Position numbers and translations under genes: made by a program. Below are positions 1 to 11,045 of a stretch of 64,000 nt of DNA, piece after piece. The stretch is from assembly GCA_965153455.1 (NCBI GenBank), contig OZ234494.1, forward strand, positions 22,010,001 through 22,074,000, in the 5' to 3' direction. Numbering within the stretch: the first letter of the stretch is position 1; every line of letters begins with the position of its first letter. Below the pieces are notes generated by a model. It saw nothing but the letters and a program-made list of their open reading frames with translations. It was not told the origin of the DNA and made no database searches. Origin of the DNA: Sphagnum compactum. Lineage: Eukaryota; Bryophyta; Sphagnopsida; Sphagnales.

Positions 1-130
1 TTTGTGAATCTATATACGGAAAACCCGCAACCAAAGGTTCTTTGATTTGTGGATATATGAAAAACCCAGAAACAAAGGTTCTTTGATTTGTGAGTATACA
101 AGAAATCACAGAACCGGAGGTTAATTTTTC
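1..130. repeat. Degenerate tandem repeat, about 43 bp unit
   Basis: Three consecutive segments share the pattern TTTGTGxxTATA...AAACCC...AACCAAAGGTTCTTTGA. They begin near 1, 46 and 87, and the third is strongly diverged. The window edge truncates any further copies to the left. No coding meaning is evident. Confidence 0.6.
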
Positions 131-2640
131 AAAATCTGAGAACCGCCCACAACACTGCTTCAAACCAGTGCTTTGGGACCTTATGATTAGTACTTACAGA
201 GAGTATTCCTTCCTCATTCTTCTTCTTCTTCTTCTTCTTCTTACAGTAACAACAACAACAAACAAAGCAGCTGCTGGAATTCTTCCCACTGTCAGAAGTT
301 AGAAAAGAAGTACTGGAATGCTCCTGCTGCTGGAGTTGCAGTCAGGACTCAGGACTAGTAGTGCTCACAATTTTGAATTGAAGAAAGCCAAAATTTGAAT
401 ACTAGTGGGAAGTGTGAAGACGAAGAAGAACAAGAAGAAGAAGATATATGTACTTTCTGACTGCTGAGCTATGCTGCTGTCTCAGCTTACATAACTTACT
501 ACCAAACACAGCAGCCAAGCTGATTGAAATGATAGTTTTGGTGATTGAGTAAAGTACCTTACAACAATGCCAAGTTCCAATAACAACAACAACAAAGACT
601 TGCAATTGCAGGGCAGCAGCAGCAGTGCAGTAAAGCAGTTCCCAGAACTAACTCTCTTCTGCCTTTTCTGATGTCTCTCTCTGACTTTTCACATTAAAAG
701 TGGGCATATGTATCTATCATGTATCATCCAATCTTTTGACTCTGAAATTTTGTGTCTTTTTGTTTTTCTAGAGTTTAACCACTTGCTTGCTGTAAAGCAG
801 AATCTATTAGAGTTATCCGTAAAGTAACCCTGTCTTCACCCTGTCTTTGGGCCTCCTTTCACCCCCTATCCCCTCTTTCAGTCGTATCCGCAAAGTAAAA
901 ACATTTCAATAAATCTCAGTATGAAATGCTGAAACTCAGCATTTGATGCACAAGGTTTGGGACTAATTATAGTAGTTGTACAGGTAAGAGGAGTGAAAAT
1001 ATATATGTAGCAGCAGTGGAGGCGCTCAGGAAAAAGGAAAGACAGGATGAAACTCAGTTTACCACTAAAATTGATGGTTTTCTAAGTTTCAACCCCCATT
1101 GAATGCTAATGTACTTCTTCTTTTTTGCGGGTTTTTTTTTTAATCTCACCCTGTGTATGACAAACCTCAGGGTTCTGGTGCTGTGTTTATCTTACTTTAC
1201 AGATAACTCAATTGCACGAAATCTATTATGAGGTTTGCTTATTAATGTACACTACCCCATAGTTCATCACAAAATAAAAGTCTTCATGTTGTTGAAGAAA
1301 GGTTCACTTTTGTTTTCCATTGCCCAAAATTAAAAAACAAAAATAAACTCTTCTCATGGCCATTTCCAAAATCAAGAGGTATTGTGACTTTATTTTATTT
1401 ATAATGGGCAGTTATTAATCTATTTCTCTTTTTTGTGGGTTGTGTCAAAGTTTGGTGAACAACATCACACATCAAATGAAGGAGAGCTCTTTAACACCCA
1501 CAAGGATCACACCATGGCCATCATGACTCTTTTAGGTTCTCTTTCCAATAGGCCAATGTGATCACAGTTACACACAGAATGATATAATCATGCTGGAGCA
1601 ATCTGATAGAGAGTCACTGAAATGGAGCCTTGTTTCTTGCTGCATGGACAAGCACCTCATTGGAGAGTTCCAACGTGGGTCTGGAAATCCCTAGGTAATT
1701 AGTGTTGAGAAAGTTAGGAATTTTTCACTATGAGGCATATAGGTTGACTTTGCGGAGTGATGAGTGCCCGCCTTCTTTCCTTATTAGAAATGTAGGAGGT
1801 CTGGCACATCATCCCTCATCTGTCCTGTCCCCAGATGATGATGATCATGATTCAGTGGGCAGCTGAGACCCACTTTCTCACATTGCCTAAATATGTGTGT
1901 AGAGTTGTCAACAGAACTGGTTTCCTTGGATTCCTCTGGATGCATTGCAATTCATGGATTTTGGTGCCATTGGTGGAAAACACTCTAATTGTTCTTGCAA
2001 TTTTGGTTTGTGCAAAGTGGGGATCATCTGTATAAAAAGTTAGCCAATTTGGCTATATACAAGATATGAAAGTATTATCATTTAAGCAGCCTTCTGTATT
2101 TTTGGCTACCTATCAGAATCTAATCTAGAAATCTAGCAGTTTCTATAGAAGTTTTTGAAATCGAGTGATTAAAATCCACCTTGTTTTGTGCAAATTTTTT
2201 TTCCTAATTACTACTCTTCAGCTTCTAAGTTCTAACCAAGGTTTTCACTTTTTTTGGGTCATGGAATTCTTTGGCTATTTTTAAAGAAAATTTTGAAAAA
2301 ACCTTGAGAAAATGTATTTTCCTAGTGTTAAAAAAAAAAAGCATCAAAAGCTTCATCATTTTCTTCTTTTTTTAATTCTAAAAAAATTAAAAGAAAAGAA
2401 CAAGGCATTCCCAAAATATTCACAAAGTATATGGTAGCATAGTCCCAACCCCACATTTTGAGAAGTCCCCTCACCCATGGGCTTTACCCTTTGCAAAGCC
2501 CGAGACAAACATTACCACAAATCTAAACATAGGTAAATCAATTACGAGGTGTAGCAAGGGAAAGGTTTGTACACCTACTCCAGAAGAGTGGTAGTGATCA
2601 ACAGTAAAAAAAATTTAAGAGTGGGAGATGATATTATGCA
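131..2640. other. Intergenic, simple-repeat rich, no gene recognised
   Basis: This stretch contains short CTT, AAC and GAA microsatellites (about 218-262, 420-445 and 580-597) and AT-rich sequence. Open frames are short and resemble no family I know. The CTT/AAC-rich start resembles a plant transcript leader, so it could be a UTR of a gene outside the window, but nothing seen proves that. Confidence 0.4.
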
Positions 2641-2643
2641 TAT

Positions 2644-2748
2644 TACTCCTTAAGAATGAAAGCAATCTTACGCCTACTTTGATAGCCATAAGTTCGCTTT
2701 CACTCTTGAGGAAAGTAGGCATAAGATTGCTTTTGTTCTTAAGGAGTA
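2644..2748. repeat. Long near-perfect inverted repeat (hairpin)
   Basis: Arm 2644-2680 begins TACTCCTTAAGAATGAAAGC and is complementary to arm 2712-2748, with about 31 nt between them. Over 37 positions I count 34 Watson-Crick pairs. As a plus-strand RNA two of the other three are G-U wobbles and one is a C-A mismatch. The stem is long enough for a plant microRNA precursor. It could equally be a solo foldback element or the core of a small MITE. No coding frame explains the symmetry. Confidence 0.75.
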
Positions 2749-2881
2749 GCTGAAAGATCCCTCCTCCTCTTTTCCTAATACATATAAGGTGCACTCCAGA
2801 TGAAGGAGAGGAAACTTCAGCAAGTACTCTACTTTCCAATAAACAAACAAGCTCTTTCTCTTTTTGGGAGATTCGGACCAC

Positions 2882-3294
2882 CTCTCTCTCTCTCTCTCAT
2901 GCTAAGTTGACTAACTTCACTGGGCTGGAGTGAACCAGCAGCCACCAATGCACCAGTTTAGGATGAGGCCGTTTAAGCCGTTTTGGGGATGAATCAAAAA
3001 CACATCCTCTTCCCCTGCCCAGGGATTTTTTAGCCCCCTTCTCTGCCCCAAAATTTCCCCCTCCTACCTACTTCCCCCCCCCTCCTACCTACCTCCCCCC
3101 TCCTACCTCCCTCACCTCATTTCCCGCTCACTCCATCTCCAAAGCTCGGGAAAGCTCTCGAGCTTGAGTAGCACAGAGCTTGGAGGAGATGTAAACACAA
3201 GGCTTGAGGAAGGTGGAGAGCTCAACGTTGAAGGAATGTGGAGAGGGGAAAGCAAGAGGAGCGCTTCATCCCAAATGCAGAAGTGAGAGAAGAA
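2882..3294. other. CT microsatellite and C-rich stretch upstream of a tandem array
   Basis: A short CT repeat lies at 2882-2898. A C-rich segment with repeated CCTCCTACCTAC motifs lies at 3058-3118. The purine-rich sequence from about 3180 leads into the 180-bp array and may contain a decayed first unit. No gene is supported. Confidence 0.4.
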
Positions 3295-4081
3295 AGGTAA
3301 GCTCCCTCCCTTTTCTGCATTGTTTTTCTTCTTTATGATTTTTCTTTTCTTTGTATTTTCCTTTTTTTTCTCCTGTTTGAGAAGAAGAAGATGCAAAGAG
3401 AAAGCGCTTGAAACGAAAGGGCACAAGCAAGAGGGCAGAAGCAGGAGAGGGCAGAGTGGGAGCTTGAAGGTAAGCTCCCTCCCTTCTCTGCATTTTTTTT
3501 CTTCTCTATGGGTTTTTTTTTTTGTGTTTTTTTCCTTTCTTTTGCTTGAGAAGAAAAAGATGCTAGGAGAAAGCGCTTGAAAAGTGAGTGCAAAAGCGGG
3601 AAGGCAAAAGCGGGAGCCAAAAGTGAAAGAGCAGAGTGGGAGCTTGAAGGTAAGCTACCTCCTTTCTTTGCATATTTTTTTTTTCTATGGTTTTTTTTTT
3701 CATTGTGTATTTTTTCCTTTTCTTCTGTTTGAGAAGAAGGAGATGCTATGAAAAAACACTTGAAATGGAAGTGCAAAAGTGGGAGGGTAGAAGTGGGAGC
3801 CAAAAGTGAGAAGGTAGAACGAGAGCTTGAAGGTAAATTCTTTCTCTTTTCTGCATATTTTTTCTTTTTTATGGTTTTTTTTTCTTTGTGTTTTTTTTTT
3901 TTTTTTGCTTGAGAAGAAGAAGATGCCAAAAGAAAACACTTGAAATGGAAGTGCAAAAGCGAGAGGGCAGAAGCGAAAGCCAAAAATGAGAGGGTAGAGC
4001 GGGAGTTTGAAGGTAAGCTCTTTCCTTTCTCTTGGTTTTTTTTTTGTTTTCTTGTGTGTTTTGTCTTCTCTGTGTTTGAGA
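3295..4081. repeat. Tandem array of about 180 bp units with splice-site-like edges
   Basis: AGGTAAG-type junctions occur at about 3297, 3469, 3649, 3832 and 4012, giving periods of 172, 180, 183 and 180 bp. Each unit is a T-rich tract ending in TTTGAG or CTTGAG, followed by a purine-rich block (AAGAAGAAGATGC...GAGCTTGAAG) and then GGTAAGC. The purine block is 87 bp in the first copy and 98 bp in the next three. A long low-complexity minus-strand frame crosses the array but looks like a by-product of the repeat. See findings for the exon-cassette resemblance. Confidence 0.8.
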
Positions 4082-4242
4082 AGAAGAAGACGATGGCAAT
4101 GTGCCATCGCCTTCTTTTGGGGTGGTGTTGCAGAGAAGAAGAAGAAGATGATGGCAATGCGCCGTTGTCATTTTCTGTGGTGGTGTTCTAGTGAAGAAGG
4201 CAATGGCAACTTGTTGCCATCGCCTTCTTCTCTGGTGGTGTT
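4082..4242. repeat. Short tandem array, about 50 bp unit
   Basis: Three related segments carry GATGGCAATG...CGCC...TTCTTTTGGGGTGGTGTT, with variants at about 4092, 4150 and 4197. The last contains a near-palindrome, GGCAATGGCAACTTGTTGCC, followed by ATCGCC. The array abuts the 180-bp array directly and may have arisen within its last unit. Confidence 0.6.
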
Positions 4243-4789
4243 AAGGTTTAATTTGGTGGTTTGTGGGTGTTTATAGGGTTTAGGGCATAACAAAAGAAAA
4301 GTTTGTTGCAAATGCAATTCAGGTTGAGATGCAACACTGCTCGTCATGCATCAAAGGCTGTAAATGCAGCAACTTCTTACCGAGCTAAACATAAGATGTA
4401 AATAATGATATGATTTACTTTATATTGTCAGCTAGGTTTTTTCAGCCCTTTCATTTTTTGGACTACCCAATTTTTGAACTTTGGTCCTTTGATATATTAT
4501 GAAAAACCTTTTTTTCATTATGTTCTTTAGCATTTTTTGATCCACCCATATTTGTACATCTTTTATCAGTATAATATTTTCCTCTAGTCACACTTGTTTA
4601 ATGAGTATATAGTTAATTATATATGTCTTTTTTTTCATAGTCTTCTCAGTAATTTAGATGTAAGAATCAAAACTTAAATAGGCTCATATGAATATGTAAC
4701 ATTAATTTGTCTAGGGTATACAAAGTTGAAAATGAGCATTGTGCAATACCTACATCCTTTCTATTCTAATTTCCATAAGGCCATTTTAA
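4243..4789. other. Intergenic, AT-rich, nothing recognised
   Basis: This is AT-rich sequence with short T-runs. I see no open frame of interest, no structured element and no repeat with more than one copy. Confidence 0.4.
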
Positions 4790-5040
4790 ATATACAATAC
4801 CCACATGTAGGTCTCGTAAATAGTTGCTGGTTTTTCACATCCATTGTAATACCTGCATATAGTTCTTGTAAATAGTTACTGGTTTTTTAACATTCATTGT
4901 AATATTTGCATATAGGTCTAGTAATTGATTTTTTTAACATCCATTACAATACCCGCATATAGGTCTATAAATAGTTACTGATTTTTAACATCTTTTGCCA
5001 TACTTGCATATAGGTTTCTATTGTAATATTTATGGGATTC
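4790..5040. repeat. Degenerate tandem repeat, about 50-55 bp unit
   Basis: There are about five units of the form TAATACCxGCATATAGGTCT...GTAAATAGTTACTGGTTTTTTAACATCCATTG, starting near 4793, 4848, 4901, 4949 and 5000. Units differ by substitutions and small deletions. The array is non-coding. Confidence 0.75.
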
Positions 5041-5384
5041 ATATGACCGAATAATTTAGTCTAAGTATCAACAAATAATGTCATAATTAAGGAATGACTA
5101 AAAATTTATTTTAAATAATGTAAATGATTTATTATCATATTTAAAAAATCATTTATTTCTTAATATTAATTGACTGATTATTTGGTTGAACCTTAATTAT
5201 GTAGATAATTAAATTTTAGATCTAAAAATCAAATCAATAATTTGATATTTAATTTATTATCTTAATTAGATTTTATATGTTGATAAGTTATTCAAATCAT
5301 TATTTTAAATAATTATTCATGATAATTAATTATCATAAAATTAATTTAGGTATATAAAGAGACATATTTTAGGTACCCAAAACA

Positions 5385-5665
5385 TTTATTTTGAAGTGAC
5401 CTTACATGTGGATATTGCATTTAGGGTTGATTATTCACCTAAGGTTGTCTAAATCACCTATGGATTATTTCAAAATGAACTTGCATGTAGGTATTGCATA
5501 CAAGCTTTGGTTTTCATTGAAAGGCCACCCAAACTACATACTAGTTATTTCAAAATGACCCTACATGTGGGTATTGCATTTAGGGTTGGGTCTACACCTC
5601 ATATTACCTAAATCACCTAAAAGTTATATCCAAACAAACTTGAATATGGGTTTTGCATTTAGGGA
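5385..5665. repeat. Tandem repeat, about 79 bp unit
   Basis: Four units begin near 5388, 5466, 5545 and 5624. Each carries TTATTTCAAAATGA(A/C)C, then CATGTxGGTATTGCATTTAGGG. Spacing is regular at 78-79 bp. No coding potential is seen. Confidence 0.75.
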
Positions 5666-6950
5666 AACGCAAAAAAAGGTATATCTTTTACCATTTGGTA
5701 ATATTTCCAAGTTAAGTTCTTTCATTTTCTTTAAAAAAATATAAAATGACATTGCATTATTTTACATATGTTTAAGCCCTAAAAATTTCGCCCCAAATGC
5801 ACCCTAGATTTATTTTAATTGTTATAGACTTGTAAAAAAAATGTTAATTAATTTATATGTCTTAAACTCTAAACCTAAACCATAATTCTAACATTAAATA
5901 GTAAATTTTACATTAAACCCTAACCCCTTGTATCATCAATGTGATCAATTTTGCATTATGTTCATTTTTATATATGTTAAATCATACTATAAGGTGAATA
6001 AATAATTTTGCAAACATGAATTTCATGATGTATTGACGCGGAATCAAATATTTAATTATCACAATATGATATGGGTATTGCATTTAAACAGAAGTGGGTT
6101 AAAAAATATTGAACTTTAACAACTATGGAACATATGGAAACAAAAGAGATTCATAATTATGTTATAGATCTAAACAAGTGATAAAATCAAAAACCAATAC
6201 AATGAACAAAGTCTAAAGTATAAACCTTAAGCCTTGATATACATGAACCAAATTCTTAAACATTAAATCAGAAGGCATAACCCTAAAATTTCAAATGAAA
6301 TTTTTCCATAAGCCTTATTACAACCCTAACTATACAAACCTTAACAAAAAAAGTCCTAGTGGTATATGCCCTAAACCCGAAAAACTATACAAAATATACG
6401 AATTATATAATGCAAAAAAAAAAAAAACATAAGAAAATTTTTAAAAACCAAAATTTAAAGCTTTTAAACTACAAAGATTTGCTAATTGAAAAAAAACCTT
6501 AATTTTAAAAAATAATCAAATAAATTTTGTAACAAAGCAAAGAAAAGATATGTTTCTTACCTTTATGTGATTTTTTCAAACAAAATTTTTCCGCTCTCTT
6601 TAACAAATATATAGAATGAAATTGTATTATTTCACATATGTCTAAACCTTAAAATTTAGCCTAGTTTAAGTTAATTACTATAGATTTGTGAAAAACTTGC
6701 TAACTAATTTATGTGTCCCAACCTTAAACCTAAACCATAATCCGATAGTACATACTTATAATAATTACATAAAAAGATGTATTGTAATGTCCATTCCATA
6801 AATAAACTAGGTAAACAAAATTTAGTAAAATATGAATTAACTAAACCAAAATGGCCGCAATTTTGACATTGTTTACACTATAAATTGTTTGTAATACCTA
6901 CATATGGGGACCTATGTTCATCATCCATGAACTAGGGCAAACCTTAATAA
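5666..6950. other. AT-rich intergenic sequence
   Basis: This is very AT-rich, with several CCCTAA-like words but no tandem telomeric run. There is a weak internal similarity: the segment near 5725-5900 resembles 6580-6740 (ACATATGTxTAAxCC...TTTATxTGTC...AAACCTAAACCATAAT). That suggests an old diverged duplication of about 850 bp spacing. No gene is supported. Confidence 0.4.
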
Positions 6951-7580
6951 ATTGATAGGTAGGATTGGGGGGCTGGGGGTGGGAAAAGTGAATAGGTAAT
7001 TAGTTAGGTATTTGGCTATGTAAAAAACATAGGTAGGTAAGTGAACATAGTGGTAGGTAGCAAGGTGGGTGCATAGGTAGGTAAGTAGGTATATAAGTAG
7101 GTAGTTGGGTTAGTAGGCAAGTTAATAAGTAGAAAGGAAGTTCAAGGAGCAAGGTAGATAGGTACTAGAGTAAGTAGGTAAGTAGGTATATAGGTAGGTA
7201 GTTGGGTTAGTAGGCAAATTAATAAGTAGAAAGGAAGTTCAAAGAACAAAGTAAATAGGTACTAAAGTAGGTAAACATGTAGGTAAGGCAAGTTAGTAGG
7301 TAGGAAGAAAGTTACACTAACATAAGTAGCTAGGTAGATAGGCAAGTTAGTACGTAAGAAACAAGTTACCTAATCAAGGTGACTAGGTTTCTAGAATATT
7401 TATGTCAATAGGGTGGTTGTGTATATAGGGTTGTTAAATAATAATGTAGCTAGGTCAATAGGGTATGTAGTTAATAGGGTAGCTAGGTTAGTAAGGTAAG
7501 TAGTTAGTATAGTAATTACGTCAGTAGGATAACTAGTTATTAAGGTAGCTAGGGATAATTAGTAAGGTAGTAAGGTTGGT
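6951..7580. repeat. GTAG-rich degenerate microsatellite with a 97-bp tandem duplication
   Basis: The region is dominated by GTAG/GTAAG words. Inside it, a 97-bp unit beginning AAGTAGGTATATA occurs at 7083-7179 and again at 7180-7276 with few differences (shared GTAGTTGGGTTAGTAGGCAA...AGAAAGGAAGTTCAA). Related GTAG or CTAC tracts recur at 42,655-42,745 and 44,104-44,265. Confidence 0.8.
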
Positions 7581-8320
7581 ACAATATCTATGAGGGTAGG
7601 AAGGTGAGCATGGTAGCTATGTGTGAGGTCAGGTCCAAGAAAAAACAACAAAGAACAAACCAAAAAAAAGAAAAGTACAGTGGTCAGCAGCAAAAAGAAA
7701 TGGACTGTGATGAACCCCATCTGACGCCAAATGAAAAAACGCAGCCCATCCGGTGGACAGAACGGCCAACTGGTGCATTGGTGGCTGCTGGTTCACTCTG
7801 GCCACTTCACTGACATTGTCCACTGCACGACAGAACAAACAAGAGTGCTTCTCAAAATGGACATCATCATGGCCTCAAAATCAAATCTGCTATCTTCCCA
7901 AAAACACCCCATTCATTCATTTTTCTATAATGTCTAGAATAGAATGAGGAGCACTTAGAAGGACGACTATGATCATGATCAATCTATCTGCTCCGCTCTG
8001 CTCTGCTCTGCTCTGAACTTTGAAGTCGGTGATCTCTCAAAGGTACTTTTTCGGTGTTGCTCAGTGTGATGACTCTCATGAGGGAGGATCTCATGGATCC
8101 CTCTCCCTCAATTCCACCACCACCCACAAAGTAAGTTCAACTCCAGAGTTTGTCAGGTACTATATTACACTAGCCAGTGTTGGACTGGTATAGAGACAGA
8201 CTACAACTTGGGTGTATACAATACTGGTACAATACTGGTATAAGTATTGGTATTGAAGAACATACTAGCCTTTTATACCAATACCAGTCTAGTTATATGG
8301 GACCTGAGATAAATATACCA
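7581..8320. other. Intergenic, less AT-rich island
   Basis: Base composition is more balanced here than in the flanks. A short CTCTG pentamer repeat lies at about 7988-8013, and clustered TACTGGTA words lie at about 8220-8280. Several open frames of 60-70 codons overlap in different frames, and none resembles a known family. Confidence 0.35.
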
Positions 8321-8341
8321 GGGTTTAGGGTTTAGGGTTTA
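8321..8341. repeat. Interstitial plant telomere-type motif
   Basis: Three consecutive GGGTTTA units are read on the plus strand. Similar short runs occur in RNC1 intron 1 (about 51,187-51,207) and in a histidine-kinase intron (about 23,140-23,153). Each run is far too short to be a telomere remnant by itself. Confidence 0.85.
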
Positions 8342-8879
8342 ATGCCTCCCTTATTTTTTTAACTGGAGAATTTTTTTGGCAAAAAGAGAAATTAAAATTT
8401 TCAAAATTTCAACATTGAAAGTGATTTTGAAAGATTTCAATTGCCAAAAGTGAGAAGGAAAAAAAAAAATAGTAACAATTGCCAGATTTCTATATATTTG
8501 GTTTTTAGTGAAGGTTGATTAAAGATCTGTACTTCTTGTATATACAATAATTTATAGCCAGATTTTGGCTAAATCTTCTTTTGGCTGATTGCCACTGAAA
8601 ATGTTTTTTTTTTTTTTTTTTAAATTTTAAAATCCCAAATCCAGGACCAGTCTGGTAGGTGCAAAAGTCAATCAATACTAGTCCAACTCTGGTACTTACT
8701 CTGGAGACATTCTTTTTTGGAATTCAAGATGAGAGAAAGAATAACATATTTATATAAATATTACTTTTTAAATTAAAAAAAAAGTGGATGTGCCCAAAAG
8801 CCACCTTTTGTAAGAAGAATGAAGTGAAAGTGTCTTTAAAATTAGGGTTTTAAAAACTTATAAATAAAACCCAGCTGGT

Positions 8880-9180
8880 TCTGGTTAGGTTTAGGGTTAG
8901 GGCTTTTTTTTATGGGTTTGTGTTTGTGGTTATAGATGGGTGTTAGGGACTAGAGTGCAAAGCTTACCAAGGTCCAACTTCCGGTCCTGGTTATGGTTAG
9001 GGCTTCTTTTTTGGGGTTTGGGTTTGTGGTGATAGATGGGTGTTAGGGACTAGAGTGCAAAGCTTACCAAGGTCCAACTGCTGATCCTGGTTATGGTTAG
9101 GGCTTCTTTTTTGGGGTTTGTGTTTGTGGGGATAGATGGGTGTTAGGCACTATAGTGCAAAGCTTACCAAGGTCCAACAT
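8880..9180. repeat. Tandem repeat, 3 copies of a 100-bp unit
   Basis: The anchor TGTTAGGxACTA(G/T)AGTGCAA occurs at 8941, 9041 and 9141, exactly 100 bp apart. Each unit carries CTGGTTATGGTTAGGGCTTC, a T-rich run, a TTTGTGTTTGTGG segment and AAGCTTACCAAGGTCCAAC. The copies are very similar, so the expansion is recent relative to neighbouring arrays. Confidence 0.9.
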
Positions 9181-10429
9181 CCCCCGTGGGAGCGGTCTTT
9201 TTTTTTTGTAGGCAAAAAATTCTGCCAAAAAGTGAAATCGAGATTTTCAAATGCAAAAACTCATGGATTTTCAGGTTTTCAATAGCCTGAATTCAATGGA
9301 AAACTAATAATTTTTTTCAGGTTTGTACAATTGACGTTAATAGGATCAATGTGTTTTTTTTTTCCTTGCAAATTATAGCCAGATTTCTACTTTTTAAAAA
9401 ACATAACTACTGGTACAAAGGAAAAAGGGGGAGCCAAATGATGAAAGTTCGTCAAAAAGCATCCATGAAAGTTCGTTGGAAAGCATCTAGTGACTGATGG
9501 GATGGGCTAGAGCTCTCCATTGATGGCAACACTTGTCCAAATCCTAAACCTTTTAGGGTGTTGCCACATAGTGATGAAATGAGCCATTGATCCCATCGAA
9601 AAGCCACATCTTCACCATCCACATTGCCCATTTGCAAGAATGTCCCTCTCCTCATCACCAGTTTCTTTTGCATAATAGTTACAAGAGGTCGCTAGCAAGA
9701 GCTCTCACTTCTTTCTTCTTCTCGTTGGGTCCTACCCTTCAATGATGCCATGTTGCCATAGAATTGTGGAGCTTTGTTTGTATTTTCCAACATTAGGAGT
9801 CTTATTTTGGTTGACATTTTGTCTATGTGCATTGTGCATCAAGAGTGTAGCAAACAACTTAACAACCAAATCTTACCTTTTGTTGTTGGAATCTGCAATT
9901 GGCAATTTCTCTCAAGCTCCCACTAGCAAGAAAAATGTTTCTTGTGCTAAGCCCAATGTTTTATTTTTAGTTGTTATGGAATTGAAGCCTTGAAGCACTT
10001 TTGTGTTTCATTATAATGTGTAGGACAAAGGTCTGTTAAGAGGCCCATTATATGACAATGCATAGTTTAATGGTTAGTGATCAATGGTTTCAACTTGATT
10101 TGTTGTAATGTTGTTCTTGTTACTTGATGAAAATCTCAAAACAATTTTATGCATCATTGTAATGTGAAGCAAAGGCCATTGTGGGGCTCATTGTGTGGTG
10201 TTGTGTGTTGTCCACAATAACCAATAGTTAGAGGTTGCTGATAGTGGTTACAAATCGATTTAATGCAATGCTACTATTGCTTCTTGATGAGAATGCACCA
10301 AGGGTCTATACACATCACAATCTGACAAAATCCCAAGAATATCCATGAGACTATTTTCCCATTTCTCCATCAAATCTCCAAGAAATATTTCAGGCAAATA
10401 TTATTTTTGATGATTTGATTTTCATCAAT
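9181..10429. other. Intergenic with an old duplication of about 150 bp
   Basis: Segments near 10,006-10,140 and 10,141-10,295 share CAT(T/C)ATxxAATGTG, AAGG(T/C)C...GGCxCATT and (C/A)TTGATGA(A/G)AAT words in the same order, so they look like diverged tandem copies. Elsewhere I see only short open frames without family resemblance. Confidence 0.4.
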
Positions 10430-11045
10430 GTTTTTTTAGCTTCCATCATGATTACAAGTCTACTATTGTAGTGAACGGCATTGGGATGTGCTGATTTTGC
10501 CAAAGCCATGTAGAGTATTCTACAATTTTTCCAAAAGGTTGACATTCTAAACCCCCCCCCCCCCTTTCGATGTTTTTTTAATAACAATTTATTTCTTGAA
10601 ACAATAGTTTCTTTTGTGGAACTTTTGTGTGAATCTGCATCTTTTTGCAAAATCAAGTTTGGTTTGTGTAAAGGCAAGAAATCAATGTGTTGATTTGACC
10701 TAAATTACATTTTATGCAAAAAAATTCATGGGTTAACATTTTGGATTCCCCCCATTTTTGTCATATGTGGCTACCTACAACCTACTTCTTGTTTTTATTA
10801 TATGCTAGAGCTTAATATTGTGAATTAGCATTGTTTTACAATATCGAGTTTTGTTTATGCAATGTGTGAGAATTGGAATGATTTAGATATGTTAATTCTG
10901 CTAAAGTTGTGTTTTGTGCACCTTGAAAGGTTAGCATTCAACCCCCTTCCCCCCTCACCCCCACCCCCAATGTCATATCCTGCAACCTATTTTATAATTT
11001 TTCAAGTGTAAAAATCCATTGATCTAATGTGCATTTTCATTTTCT
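10430..11045. repeat. Degenerate tandem repeat, about 200 bp unit, with C-runs
   Basis: Three units share TT(A/G)xCATT followed by a C-rich run (near 10,530, 10,733 and 10,935). Around it are GTGxTGATTTTGCCAAA-like, AGTTTxGTTTGTG and CTACAACCTA-like words. Copies are well diverged. The C-runs (up to 14) are likely to be length-variable. Confidence 0.6.

Noticed and set aside
3333-4157. A 274-codon minus-strand open frame
   Set aside because: It runs through the 180-bp tandem array. The predicted protein is only Ser/Leu/Lys low-complexity sequence repeating with the DNA unit, with no domain. It is most likely a by-product of the repeat.
4790-5665. CRISPR-like regularly spaced repeats
   Set aside because: The repeats are degenerate head-to-tail tandem units without unique spacers, in a eukaryotic nuclear context.
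8321-8341. A telomere or chromosome-end fusion scar
   Set aside because: Only three units and no flanking subtelomeric pattern. Similar short runs occur inside introns here, so it is an ordinary interstitial motif.
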